Part shown: positions 1 to 9,354 of the stretch, one piece after another
Layout: each line of letters starts with the position of its first letter
How positions within the stretch are numbered: the stretch's first letter is position 1
NCBI RefSeq assembly: GCF_963259705.1
Contig: NC_081861.1
Span: forward strand, 71,033,623-71,097,622
Length of the DNA: 64,000 nt
Direction: 5' to 3'
DNA from: Myotis daubentonii
Lineage: Eukaryota > Chordata > Mammalia > Chiroptera > Vespertilionidae
Program-made: the position numbers and the translations under genes
The notes under the pieces: generated by a model
What the model was told of the DNA's origin: nothing
The model's database searches: none
What the model saw: only the letters and a program-made list of their open reading frames with translations

Positions 1-1
1 A

Positions 2-312
2 TCTACAATAATAAAAGAGAAACATGCAAATTGGTGTCACACTGCTATGCCCACCAGCCAATCAGGATGAGTATACAAATTGACCCAATAAAGATGGCGG
101 TTAATTTGCATATGTAGGCATTGGAGCGAAGACTGAAGGCTCCGGCCCGAGCAAAGACTGAAGACTGAAGATGACTGAAGACTGAAGAAGCTTTGCTTCT
201 CCACTGCAGACAGAGTGAAGACCTGGGTCCCGGGTGCTGGAGGAAAACGGGTGCCGGAAGCCAGGGGAAGGAAGCCCTATTGCATGAATCTCTTCGTGCA
301 ATGGGCCTCTAG
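2..312 (+). mobile_element. Non-autonomous Helitron (HeliBat type), complete
   Basis: The element begins with TC after an A and ends in CTAG before a T. Its 3' hairpin (280-301) has arms TTGCATGAA and TTCGTGCAA, followed by TGGGCCTCTAG. The leader holds the octamer ATGCAAAT (about 26-33), and a second octamer lies inverted at about 105-112 beside AAGATGGCGG. No ORF of the Rep/helicase type is present, so it must have been moved in trans. The next Helitron starts on the very next base. Confidence 0.85.
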
Positions 313-898
313 TCTACACTAATAAAAGACAAAGATGCTAACTGACCATACCTTCTCTATGCCCCAAGCCACACCCACCAGCCAATCAGAGTGACTATAT
401 GCAAATTAACCCACCCAAGATGGCGGCTGGCAGCCACAAAGCCAGAGCAAGCAGGAGGCTTGGTTTCCCCAGTGATGGAGGAAGCCAAGCTTCCCACCAG
501 CGGCTGTGTGCTCTGCTCAAGGCAACAAAGTTTCAATTATAGGAGATAAATAAATCCCAGATACCTGCTTCCAGCCAGCCTGCACCGGGAGCTTGGGTGG
601 CTGGGGGCTTTGGCCAGTCTGCAAACAGCCATTAGCCCTTCACCCAGGATGGCCACACCCTCATGGGGTGCAGGTCCCCACTGAGGGGCTTAGCCAGCCT
701 GCAAACAGCCACCAGCCACCCAGATTGGCCAGGCACCCCAGCAGGACCCCCCACCCTGAACAGGGTTTGGCCAGCCTGAAATCGGCCTTCAGCCCTTCAC
801 CCAGGCTGGCCACACACTCATGGGGTGAAGGTCCCCGCTGGGGGGGTTTGGCCAGCCTGCAAACAGCCATCAGTCACTCATCCATGCTGGCCAGGCAC
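313..898 (+). mobile_element. Helitron, first unit of a composite pair
   Basis: It starts TCTACACTAATAAAAGAC directly after the CTAG of the preceding Helitron. The leader carries CCAATCAG, ATGCAAAT and AAGATGGCGGC in that order. The body is built from degenerate copies of an ~80-bp unit containing CAAACAGCCAT and CAGGCTGGCCA. It has no CTAG terminus of its own; it stops at GGCCAGGCAC, where the next Helitron 5' end begins. The same architecture recurs at 57133-58498. Confidence 0.75.
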
Positions 899-1363
899 TC
901 CTACATAATAAAAGGGTAATATGCAAATTGACCCTAACAGCAGAATGACTGGGAATGACTGGTCACTATGACATACACTGACCACCAGGGGGAAGATGCT
1001 CAATGCAGAAGCTGCCCCCTGGTGGTCAGTGTGCTCCCACAGGGGGAGCTCTGCTAAGCCACAAGCCAGGCTGATGGCTGCCAGCACAGTGGTGGTGGAT
1101 GGAGCCTCTCCCGCCTCCTCAGCAGCGCTAAGGATGTCTGACTTCAGCTTAGGCCTGCTCCCCGCTGGCAAGTGGACATCCCCCAAGGGCTCCCGGGCTT
1201 CCAGAGGGATGTCTGACTGCCAGCTTAGGCCCATTCCCCTGGGGAGTGGGCCTAAGCCAGCAGGTAGTAATCCCCTGAGGTGTCCCAGACTGCGAGAGGG
1301 CACAGGCCGGGCTGAGGGACCCCCCCCCCCGAGTGCACAAATGTTTGTGCACCGGATCTCTAG
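899..1363 (+). mobile_element. Helitron, second unit of the composite pair
   Basis: It starts TCCTACATAATAAAAGG, with ATGCAAAT shortly after, and ends with a GTGCACAA..TTGTGCAC hairpin and CTAG before T. The body has an inverted repeat at 980-1027 whose arms (GACCACCAGGGGG and CTGCCCCCTGGTGGTC) resemble the CTCF core motif. ORFs crossing this unit on both strands are by-products of GC-rich repeat sequence, with no recognisable domain. Confidence 0.85.
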
Positions 1364-1653
1364 TTTAATAATAAATCAGTATAAGTCATCACATCAATGG
1401 GCTAAAAACCTTACAACTAATATATTTAATGTTGAAAGACTTTATACTTTTCTTCTAAGATTGAAAAAAAGCAAACATCCCTGTTATAGCCAGGCATATT
1501 AAGCAGTACTATAAGTCCTAGCCTATACAATAAGGCAAGAAAAGAAAAAGGCGTGCATATTTGAGAAGAAGAAATATTTTTTTTTTCTATTTGATAATAG
1601 CATGACTATTTAAATAGAATAGCCTAAAGAATATTTTTAAAATATCTTTTTAT
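1364..1653 (+). pseudogene. Old LINE-1 ORF2 relic, piece 1 (RT region)
   Basis: Degenerate ORF2 reverse-transcriptase sequence: translated fragments resemble the L1 stretch around the NAERL..FLLRLK segment and the following palm region, with many stops. It continues at 4222, 5388 and about 8030, so it is one ancient insertion split by later transposons. It is much more decayed than the L1s at 11206 and 26504. Confidence 0.7.
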
Positions 1654-1868
1654 CTGGCCAGCATGGCTCAGCGGTTGAGCATCAGCCTAAGAATCAGGAA
1701 GTCATGGTTCAATTTCAGTCAGGGCACATGCCCAAATTGTGTACTCACGCCCAAATGTGGGGTGTGCAGGACACAGCTGATCAATGATTCACTATCATCA
1801 TTGATGTTTCCATCTCTCTCTCCCTCTTCCTTCCTCTGTGAAATCAATAAAATATATTTTTTTAAAAT
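1654..1868 (+). mobile_element. Ves-type tRNA-derived SINE
   Basis: A tRNA-like head (GGCTCAGCGGTTGAGC as A box, GGTTCAATTTC as a decayed B box) is followed by the ATCATTGATGTTTC segment, a pyrimidine-rich tract and an AATCAATAAAATATA tail. It would be transcribed by RNA polymerase III and moved by L1 in trans. It sits inside the old L1 relic, directly before the HAL1. Confidence 0.9.
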
Positions 1869-2592
1869 ACCCTCCTTAGGAGAAACCTAGATGGCGGCAT
1901 AGGTTAACGCTGGAGATTGCTGCCTCGAACAACCACTTTGAAAATCAACTAAAAGATGGAATGGAAATCATCCAGAACCACAGGAAGGCTGGCTGAGTGG
2001 AAATTCTACAACTAGGAGGAAAGAGAATATCATACCCAGACTCAGAGGAGGCGCAGTGCTGAAGTGAAATACTCAGGTGCGGAGTGCGAGCGGAGCCTGC
2101 TGGCGGCGGAGGGCGCTGTGGTTGTTTTCAATCGGGAGGGAGTTTCAGACTCTGAGCTCCAGATCCGGGCAAGTCTCTAGGGACCCAGACTCAAACAGGA
2201 GAAGCGGGACTGTCTGGCTTCGGTCGGAACTCGAAGGCAGCTTTCTCTCTGAGGTTTGCAGCGGTTGCTGGGACTCTGTGAGGCAGAGCCCCTAGGGACA
2301 GAACTGAGAGCAGCCATAACTGCTTGCTCCACCCACCCTGTAGATCCCCGGGGACCCACCCCGCCCAAGCCCTGCGCAGAGCCATTTGCCGGATAGCCTC
2401 AGGCAAACGCTAGATTAGCACCGCCCTAGAGATCCAGCATAGAAGCTCTCCCAATGCAGACACAGCTGACTCTCATAGCCAGTTAGCCTGGAGGTCAAAT
2501 CACCCCCGGTATTGCCGACAACAATCAAGGCTTAACTACAACAAGACTGCGCACAAAGACCACTAGGGGGTGCACCAAGAAAAGATAAAAAA

Positions 2593-3486
2593 ATGTGGAG
2601 ACAAAGAAACAGGACGCAAATGTCAGAAATGGAAGGTATAGAGCTCAAAACCACACTTTTAAGGTCTCTCAAGAACTGTCTAGAAGCTGCCGATAAACTT
2701 AGGAAGGCCCTCGAAAAGACTGGTAAGACCGCCAATAAATGTAGTGAGATCCTCAAGAAATCTAATGAGACCCTTGATATTGTGATAAAGAACCAACTAG
2801 AAATTAAGCATACACTGACTGAAATAAAGAATATTGTACAGACACCCAACAGCAGACCAGAGGAGCGCAAGAATCAAGTCAAAGATTGGAAATGCGAAGA
2901 AGCAAAAAACACCCAACTGGAAAAGCAAAATGAAAAAAGAATCCAAAAATACGAAGATAGTGTAAGGAGCCTCTGGGACAGCTTCAAGCGTACCAACATC
3001 AGAATTATAGGGGTGCCAGAAGATGAGAGAGAGCAAGATATTGAAAACCTATTTGAAGAAATAATGACAGAAAACTTCCCCCACCTGGTGAAAGAAATGG
3101 ACTTACAGGTCCAGGAAGCGCAGAGAACCCCAAACAAAAGGAATCCAAAGAGGACCACACCAAGACACATCATAATTAAAATGTCAAGAGCAAAAGACAA
3201 AGAGAGAATCTTAAAAGCAGCAAGAGAAAGAAACTCAGTTACCTACAAGGGAATACCCATACGACTGTCAGCTGATTTCTCAACACAAACTTTGCAGGCC
3301 AGAAGGGAATGGCAAGAAATATTCAAAGTAATGAATGCCAAGAACCTACAACCAAGATTGCTTTATCCAGCAAAGTTATCATTCAGAACTGAAGGTCAGT
3401 TAAAGAGCTTCACAGATAAGGAAAAGCTAAAGGAGTTCATCACCACCAAACCAGTATTATATGAAATGCTGAAAGGTATCCTTTAA
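2593..3486 (+). CDS. LINE-1/HAL1 ORF1 protein, intact 297 residues
   Basis: This is the RNA-binding, trimer-forming chaperone of LINE ribonucleoprotein particles; it coats the element's RNA in the cytoplasm and assists target-primed reverse transcription. The predicted protein is basic. Residues ~20-130 are charged and heptad-like, as expected for the coiled coil. An RRM-like domain follows (~132-213), with strand NIRIIGVPE (135-143) and RHIIIKMS (191-198). The C-terminal domain (~215-290) contains IPIRLSADFS and LLYPAKLSF. The ATG chosen is preceded by AAAAAA and opens the frame; length fits the family (about 300 residues). There are no stops or frameshifts, unlike every other LINE ORF in the window, so this is a relatively young insertion. 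No ORF2 follows. Whether it is transcribed cannot be seen. Confidence 0.85.
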   Translation: MWRQRNRTQMSEMEGIELKTTLLRSLKNCLEAADKLRKALEKTGKTANKCSEILKKSNETLDIVIKNQLEIKHTLTEIKNIVQTPNSRPEERKNQVKDWKCEEAKNTQLEKQNEKRIQKYEDSVRSLWDSFKRTNIRIIGVPEDEREQDIENLFEEIMTENFPHLVKEMDLQVQEAQRTPNKRNPKRTTPRHIIIKMSRAKDKERILKAARERNSVTYKGIPIRLSADFSTQTLQARREWQEIFKVMNAKNLQPRLLYPAKLSFRTEGQLKSFTDKEKLKEFITTKPVLYEMLKGIL

Positions 3487-3634
3487 GAAGAGGAAGAAGA
3501 AGAAAAAGGTAAAGATACAAATTATGAACAACAAACATGCATCTATCAACAAGTGAATCTAAGAATCAAGTGAATCAATAATCTGGTGATCATAATAGAA
3601 TCAGGGACATAGAAAGAGAATGGACTGACTATTC

Positions 3635-3775
3635 TTGGGGGGGAAAGGGGTGCGGGAGATGCAGGAAGAGACCGAACAAATATCCTGAACCTATGGATGA
3701 GGACAGTGGGTGGGGAGTGAGGGCGGAGGGTGGGGTGGGAACTGGGAGGAGGGGAGTTATGGGGGGGGGGAAAGA
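3635..3775 (+). repeat. G-rich tract in HAL1 3' UTR
   Basis: Repeated runs of three to ten G (for example GGGGGGGAAAGGGG and GGGTGGGGAGTGAGGG) make this a strong candidate for G-quadruplex formation on the sense strand. G-rich 3' UTR tracts are a known L1 feature. The same region of the L1 ending at 35205 is also G-rich. Confidence 0.7.
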
Positions 3776-3838
3776 GGAACAAATGTAATAATCTGAACAA
3801 TAAAGATTTAATTTAAAAAAAACCCCTCTTAACACTAA

Positions 3839-4221
3839 TCCTATAGAATAAAAGGCTAATATGCAAATTGACCAAACAGTGGAACCATCAGTCGTTATGA
3901 TGCACACTGACCACCAGGAGGCAGATGCTCAATGCAGGAGCTGCCCCCTGATGGTCAGTGCACTCCTACAGGGGGAGCACTGCTCAGCCAGAAACCCTGA
4001 GCCGGGCTCACGGCTGGTGAGCGTAGCAGCGGTGCCAGAAGCCTCTCCTGCCTCCATGGCAATGCTAAGGGTGTCTGACTGCTGGCTAAGGCCCACGCTC
4101 CATGAGTTTAGTCGTCAGACATCCCCCAAGGGCTCCCAGCCTGCAAGAGGGCAGAGGGTGCAGTCCAGGCTGAGGGACCCCCCTCTACCAAGTGCACGAA
4201 TTTCATGCACTGGGCCTTTAG
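3839..4221 (+). mobile_element. Short Helitron, complete
   Basis: It runs from TCCTATAGAATAAAAGG, preceded by A, to TTAG followed by T; TTAG is a one-base variant of the usual CTAG. The 3' hairpin is GTGCACGAA/TTTCATGCAC. Octamer ATGCAAAT lies near the 5' end. Inverted CTCF-like motifs occupy 3909-3924 and 3941-3956. It was inserted into the old L1 relic just after the HAL1. Confidence 0.85.
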
Positions 4222-4414
4222 TAAGTGAATAAAAATGTTGTAGGACACAAGATTAACATAAAAATCAATCACAATTTTAAATACTAATAATGAACACATA
4301 GAAAAAAATAAAAAAACCACATCAGTTGCAATTAATCCCCAGAAATTAAATATCTAGAGAAAAATATAGTGAAACAGCTACAGTATCGGCATGATGAAAA
4401 TTATAAAATGTTAA
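4222..4414 (+). pseudogene. Old LINE-1 ORF2 relic, piece 2
   Basis: This piece continues the RT region of piece 1: the translation resembles the GYKIN..K..SQFLYTNNE segment of L1 ORF2. It ends exactly at the TTAA target of the piggyBac element. Confidence 0.7.
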
Positions 4415-5383
4415 CACCTTTCATACTGCTCACGAGCTTTCTCGTGTTTCGCACACCATCTGTTAAGGACCTCTCAGGAGTTTTCTCGTTTTTCACGCGC
4501 CATCTGTTATGGACCTTGGATGTCAACACACTGTCTTGTCCACATCGAATGAAGCGATCTCATTGGCGGAAACTGTGCAGGTCAATCTACGAAAAACTAT
4601 ATAATTGCACGAACCCATAAAACATTTCAGTTACATTGTATTTTGGCCATTCGAATAGTCTTCGTCTTCAAGTTCCTGGTGCTTTTAGAAATGCCCTCTC
4701 TCAGAAAAAGGAAGGAAACCAACAAAACTGATACACTTCCTTTTCATGTTGTTCCATTCTAAGGAAAACGATGAAATGGACAAAAAAAATAGTGCTGTAC
4801 CTTACAAACTGTGGACTTTTCAAATCATTTAGAGTGTACAATGTCCTCAATCCACAAGCAAAAATGAAGTATAAACAGTTTCTGCTGTCAGTAGCAAGAG
4901 ACTGGATAACGGATGACAATAAGGAAGGCTCTCCGGAACCAGAGACAAATCTGTCCAGCCCTTCCCCTGGGGGTGCAAGGAAAGCACCTCATAAAGATCC
5001 ACCCAAAGGTTGTCAGGTGATATGAAGCAGCATGAACCTACGTGTATGCCAGAGAGTGGAAAGAAAAATTTCCTACAAGAGCCTGCAGAGTTTGTGCCAA
5101 CCATGGAAAAAGGAGCGAATCTAGATACTTATGTAAATTTTGTTTGGTCCCTCTTCATAGAGGAAAATGTTTTACGCAGTACTATAAGTTAAAAAAGTAC
5201 TAGGAACTTTAATTGTTTAATTGTTTAATTGTTTTTGTAAATAAAAATATTATAATTATTGTAAAAAAACAACACCTAAAGTGCATTATGATCTGTAGTT
5301 ATGATTTAAATAACGTGCAGTTTGCCCAAAAACGTGCGGTCCCTGGTGTATGTCTTAGAGATTTCTATGTGATACGAAATGTG
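4415..5383 (+). mobile_element. piggyBac-superfamily element, internally deleted
   Basis: Flanked by TTAA on both sides (4411-4414 and 5384-5387), the invariant piggyBac target duplication. Ends are imperfect inverted repeats: CACCTTTCATAC at the left, and GATACGAAATGTG at the right. The remaining transposase covers only the C-terminal part. The L1 relic continues on both sides, which confirms clean cut-and-paste insertion. Related to the piggyBac families of vesper bats; the exact family cannot be named from sequence alone. Confidence 0.8.
4750..5203 (+). pseudogene. piggyBac transposase C-terminal fragment
   Basis: From 4771 the translation reads MKWTKKIVLYLTN..LLSVARDWITDD, matching the conserved segment after the catalytic core of piggyBac transposases. 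Further on, in two other frames, it continues through the linker (SGDMKQHEP) into the Cys/His-rich finger: spaced C..C..H and C..C..H..C residues between about 5083 and 5178, ending at the stop codon about 5200. At least two frameshifts (around 5010 and 5080) separate the parts. The N-terminus and all three catalytic aspartates are missing, so it cannot catalyse transposition. The finger domain normally binds the transposon's subterminal repeats. It is a relic, not a host gene. Confidence 0.8.
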
Positions 5384-5387
5384 TTAA

Positions 5388-5575
5388 TTAATAGGAGGAA
5401 ATCTAAACGAGTGGAGAGATATCTTATATTTTGTAGGTCGAATGATTCAACACAGTAAAGCCATCAATTCTCCCCAAATAGACCTATAGGTTTAAGACAA
5501 TTCCTAACAAAATCTCAGCAAGACTTTTATAGATATGCAGGTAAATACAGTGAAGCTGATGTAAAAATATATAAT
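5388..5575 (+). pseudogene. Old LINE-1 ORF2 relic, piece 3
   Basis: L1 sequence resumes after the TTAA: degenerate WRDI..ILPK..RFNTIPNKIS-like translation with stops. It joins in register with piece 2 across the piggyBac insertion and with piece 4 beyond the Helitron array. Confidence 0.65.
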
Positions 5576-5806
5576 AGTGGGCAAACTACGGCCTGCGGGC
5601 CGGATCCGGCCTGTTTGGCTGTTCTATCCGGCCTGCTGAGCCGAAAGAGAGGAGGGTTCTCTTGCTCTCCCCTCTGCTCCTTCACCAGCAGCAGTGTTAA
5701 CATGTATTAGTTCACACAAACACTCCATCCATGCTTTTGTTCCGGCCCTCCAGTCCAGTTTAAGAACCCATTGTGGCCCTCGAGTCAAAAAGTTTGCCCA
5801 CCCCTG
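5576..5806 (+). mobile_element. hAT MITE (termini AGTGGGCAAACTACGG / GTTTGCCCACCCCTG)
   Basis: The inverted termini match those of the element at 43931-44144, and the right-hand ~115 bp are nearly identical, but the interior (about 5618-5700) is different. The left terminus lacks several bases and no 8-bp duplication is visible. No transposase remains. Confidence 0.7.
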
Positions 5807-5812
5807 TACTAG

Positions 5813-6384
5813 TCTAATCTAATAAAAGAGAAACATGGTAATTGGCGTAGGACAGCTACCCTTCCCATTGGCTAATCAGGGCAATATGCAAATTAACTGT
5901 CAGCCAAGATGGCAGCCTGCAGCCAGGCAGCTTGAAACTAACATGAGGCTTGCTTGCTTCAGTGACGGAGGACTCCAACGTTCCCCGCCTGCTGCTGCAG
6001 GCCTCTGAGCCTGCAGTTTAAAAAACATTGTAATGAATATAGAAGGTAAACAAAACCCCAGAAACCTGCTTTCAGTGTGGTGGGATCTCAGAGCTGGAGT
6101 CAGAGCTGGAGTTATACATTGTATTGTTTCGAACCAAAACAAACCAGATACCTACTTTCAGCAGCTGAGGCCTAAGAGCTGGAGCCTCAGAGCTAAAGCT
6201 GGCCCAGAATTAAAAAAGAAAAAAAGAAAAAAAGGAGCAGTTGGGAGCTTCTGTCACCTGCCAGCCTGAAAACAGCCCTCAGCCCCTCACCCAGGCTGGC
6301 CAGGCACCCCAGTGGGGACCCCCACCCTGATCCAGAACACCCTTCAGGGCAAACCATCCAGCCCCAACCATGCACCAGGCTCTA
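5813..6384 (+). mobile_element. Helitron, first unit of composite (type with ACATGGTAATT leader)
   Basis: Starts TCTAATCTAATAAAAGAG immediately after a CTAG. The leader contains ATTGGCTAATCAGG (inverted CCAAT), ATGCAAATTAAC and AAGATGGC. It runs into CAGGCTCTA, where the next 5' end begins. The same first unit is found at 8690-9354 and, on the other strand, at 39636-40267. Confidence 0.75.
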
Positions 6385-7289
6385 TTCTATATAGTAAAAG
6401 GGTAATATGACTCCCAGCACCGGGATCAGCGGAGCCAAGAGGCCTCCCGGCACCGGGATCAGTGTGACAGGGGGCAGCGCCCAAACCCCCTGATCGCCCT
6501 GTGGCTCTGTGTGACAGGGGGTGGGGCCACAACCTCCCTATCCTCCCTGCTCTGTTCATGACAGGGGAAGGCGCCTCAACCTCCTGATCAGCCCTGCTCT
6601 GTGCCTGATACGGGGGAGCTCCCCAACCTCTGATCGCCCTGCTGCTCTATGTGTGACAGGGTAGAGCCATAACCTCCCCATCGGCCCTGCCCTGAGTGTG
6701 AGAGTGGCGGTGCCCGAACCCCCTGATCGGCCCTGCTCTGTGGGTGATAGAGGGTGGCGCCCCAACTCCCTGACCCGCCCTGCTCTGTGTGTGACAGGGG
6801 GCGGTGCCCCAACTCCCCTATCGGCCCTACTCTCTGAGTGACAGGGGGGAGCTCCTCAACCCCCTAATGGGCCCTGCTCTGTGCGTGACAGGGGGCAGCG
6901 CCCCAACCCCCATATTGGCCCTGCTCTGTGCATGACAGGGGGTGGCACTGCAACCTCCCCATTGACCCTGCCTTGAGTGTGACAGGGTGTGGTGCCCCAA
7001 CCCCCAATCGGCCCTACCCTGAGCGTGACTGAGGGTGGCATCGCAAACTCCCGATCCACCCTGCTCTGTGCATGACAGGGGGTGGTGCCCAAACTCCCCA
7101 ATCGGCCCTGCTCTGAGCCCGACCAGGGGCTGCACCTAGGGATTGGGCCTGCCCTCTGCCACCTGGGAGCAGGCCTAAGCCAGCAGGGTGTTATCTCCCG
7201 AGGGGTCCCAGACTGCAAGAGGGCACAGGCCAGGCTGAGGGGCCCCCGTTCCCCCCGAGTGCACAAATTTTTGTGCACCTGGCCTCTAG
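6385..7289 (+). mobile_element. Helitron, second unit of composite, with 47-bp minisatellite
   Basis: Begins TTCTATATAGTAAAAGGG (usual TCC mutated to TTC) and ends with a GTGCACAAA..TTTGTGCAC hairpin plus CTAG before T. Most of the body is a ~47-bp tandem repeat. Paralogous to 9355-10344 and to minus-strand 38818-39635. Confidence 0.8.
6470..7125 (+). repeat. Minisatellite, ~47-bp unit
   Basis: Units follow the pattern CTCTGTG.GTGACAGGGGG..G.GCCCCAAC..CC..ATCGGCCCTG. I counted exactly 47 bases between successive CTCTGTG/CTCTCTG starts near 6783 and 6830. The array is inside the Helitron and gives rise to several long spurious ORFs on the minus strand. Confidence 0.85.
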
Positions 7290-8011
7290 TATATATATAA
7301 AACCCTAATATGCAAATAGACCAAATAGTGGAACAACTGAATAACTGAACAACCCGTTGCTATGACGTGCACTGACCACCAGGGGGCACACATGGAACAT
7401 GGCGGGCATCGGCAGCAGGCAGCAGAGCATGAAACATGTCCGGTGTCAGCTGCAGTGGTATGGTGGAGCAGGAGAGCAGGGGCACCAGACCAAGGTGGGG
7501 TGCTGGTTGCTGTCATCAGGGCAAGCCTCTGGTGGTTACTGAAAATTTTTTGCTCCTGCATGCTGTGGTCCAGCCCGGTACTCACACCTGCTGCAAGCAA
7601 CGGCCCCACTCACACCCTCTGCCAGTGCCTGCCGCTAGTCCCGATCACTGGCGCCATCAGCAGGTGTGAGAGGCGGTTGCCAGCCCTGATTGCCCCTGAG
7701 GGCTTCTCCACTTCCCCCTGCTCCTGAGGGGTGATTGGGGCAGTAGCCACCACTCGCATCTGCTGCTAGGGCCAGCCCCAATTGCTCCCTGCCATCAGTG
7801 GGTGTGAGCAGGGCCGGTGCCATCAGTGTGCCAGTGAGTGAGAGCGGCAGCGTCAGGAGTAGGGCAGCTGGCAAACAAGGGACCAGGGGCTGTGGCAGAA
7901 GGGGCCAGGTGGGGGCACAGAGGATGGGCCAAGACCTGCTCCTATGCCCAACACAGCCTCGTAGCCCACAGTACCTTTCAAGGTGCACGAATTTGTGCAC
8001 TGGGCCCCTAG
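7290..8011 (+). mobile_element. Helitron, third unit of tandem
   Basis: Starts TATATATATAAAACCC directly after the preceding CTAG and carries ATGCAAAT. A CTCF-like motif GACCACCAGGGGGCAC lies at 7374-7389. Ends in a GTGCACGAA/TTTGTGCAC hairpin and CTAG before T. The interior (about 7400-7970) is GC-rich and unrelated to the 47-bp repeat. Confidence 0.75.
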
Positions 8012-8029
8012 TACATATATATATAGTAT

Positions 8030-8689
8030 TTAAAAGAATTGATAAAAGGATGTAGAAGAAAATGGGAACAATCACACTACCTGTTATTAAGATGCATAAG
8101 ATATTACCAGCAGTGTAGTATTAACAGGAGGTATAGACACTTAGATCAATGGAATAGAATAATACATCTACTAAATTGATTCATAAACACTCCCAAAAAT
8201 GTGCCAAAGGCACAAAAGCTATTCAGTAGAGAAAGGATGGTCTTTCAGTAATTACTGATGGAAATATTGAACATTGATATGCAAAATAATTAACATTGAC
8301 TTGAGCCTCACATACTATACAAAGATTAACTCAAAATGGGGTATAAATAAAAGTTAAATAATGTAAAGCTTAGTCCTTTTAGAATAAATTGTAGATTAAA
8401 ATCTTTGAGGTCCATAGTTAAGCAGATATTTTTTGGACATGGCAACAAAGCAATGAACTACAGAAGAAAACAAATGATAAATTACACTTCACCAAAACTT
8501 AAAATATTTCCTCTAAGAAATATCCTGGCAACAGAATGAAAAATTAAGCTTATATGCTAGAAAAAATATTTGCACAACACATATCAGAAAAGGACTTGTA
8601 TCTAGAATGTGTAGAGAAGTCTCAAAACTTTATAGTAAAACAAAAACAATCCAACTTGAAATTGGGTAAAAACATGAACAGACATTTTA
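8030..8689 (+). pseudogene. Old LINE-1 ORF2 relic, piece 4
   Basis: Degenerate ORF2 sequence downstream of the RT domain: TAGATCAATGGAATAGAAT (the HIDQWNRIE region) at about 8132-8150, then sequence resembling the LTKDDNNMKLD to KKHEQTF stretch. It is colinear with pieces 1-3, so a single L1 once spanned at least 1364-8689. It breaks off at the next Helitron array. Confidence 0.7.
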
Positions 8690-9354
8690 TCCTATCTAAT
8701 AATAGACAAACATGGTAATTAACCATAACTCTGACATGCTTCTCATTGGCTAATCAGGGTGATATGCAAATTAACTGCCAACCAAGATGGTGGCCGGCAA
8801 ACAGGCAGCTGAAGCGAACAGGAGGCTTGCTTGCCCCAGTGACGGAGGAAGCCAAGGTTCTCCGCCTACCGCTGCCAGCCTCTGAGCTTGCACTCTAAGC
8901 AAATATGTTACAATTATAGAAGCTAAGCAAACCCCATGCTTTCAGCCAGCCAGCCGAGCTGGAGTTGCAACAGTTTTTCAATTATAGAACTCAAACAAAC
9001 CAGATACCTGCTTTCAGCAGCCGAGGTCTCAGAGCAGGAGCTGAACCTCAGAGCTAAAGCTGGCTCTCAGCTCCAGTGACAGGCATAGAAGGTAAATAAA
9101 TCCCAGAATAAAAAAGCAAAAAGGGAGAGGTTGGGAGCTTCAGTCACCTGCCAGCTTGAAAACGGCCCTCAGCCCCTCACCCAGGCTGGTCAGGCACCCC
9201 AGTGGGGACCCCCACCCTGAAGGGGGTGCAACCAGCTGCAAACAGCCATCATCCCCTCATCCAGGCTGGCCAGGCACCCAAGCAGGAACCCCACCCTGAT
9301 CCAGGACACCCTTCAGGGCAAACCAGCCACACCCACCTGTGCACCAGGCCTCTA
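8690..9354 (+). mobile_element. Helitron, first unit of a four-unit tandem array
   Basis: TCCTATCTAATAATAGAC leader preceded by A, then inverted CCAAT, ATGCAAATTAAC and AAGATGG. The end GCACCAGGCCTCTA abuts the next 5' TCC. Very similar in plan to 5813-6384. Confidence 0.8.

Larger units (their letters stand above)
1879..3821 (+). mobile_element. HAL1 (ORF1-only LINE), essentially full length
   Basis: It starts GGAGAAACCTAGATGGCGGC, the form expected of a bat L1/HAL1 5' end. It has a ~710-bp 5' UTR, a complete ORF1 (2593-3486), then a G-rich 3' UTR, AATAAA (3799-3804) and a short A-tail, with no ORF2. Imperfect 10-bp flanks, ACCCTCCTTA (1869-1878) and ACCCCTCTTA (3822-3831), look like the target-site duplication. 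Lack of ORF2 with a normal 3' end is the defining layout of HAL1; an internally deleted L1 is the alternative. Confidence 0.8.

Noticed and set aside
878..1502. 141-codon (minus) and 168-codon (plus) overlapping ORFs
   Set aside because: They overlap antisense to each other inside a Helitron, and cross its terminus into an L1 relic; similar ORFs recur in paralogous Helitrons with frame breaks.
2561..2577. CTCF site in the HAL1 5' UTR (GACCACTAGGGGGTG)
   Set aside because: It resembles the core but has T in place of the strongly preferred C after the G run, so it was not counted with the Helitron motifs.
4771..5025. Autonomous piggyBac transposase
   Set aside because: The copy is under 1 kb, lacks the catalytic aspartates and is frameshifted, so it cannot encode an active enzyme.
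4369..5192. A small host gene encoding a finger protein
   Set aside because: TTAA flanks, inverted ends and similarity to the piggyBac transposase C-terminus, plus frameshifts, identify a transposon relic.
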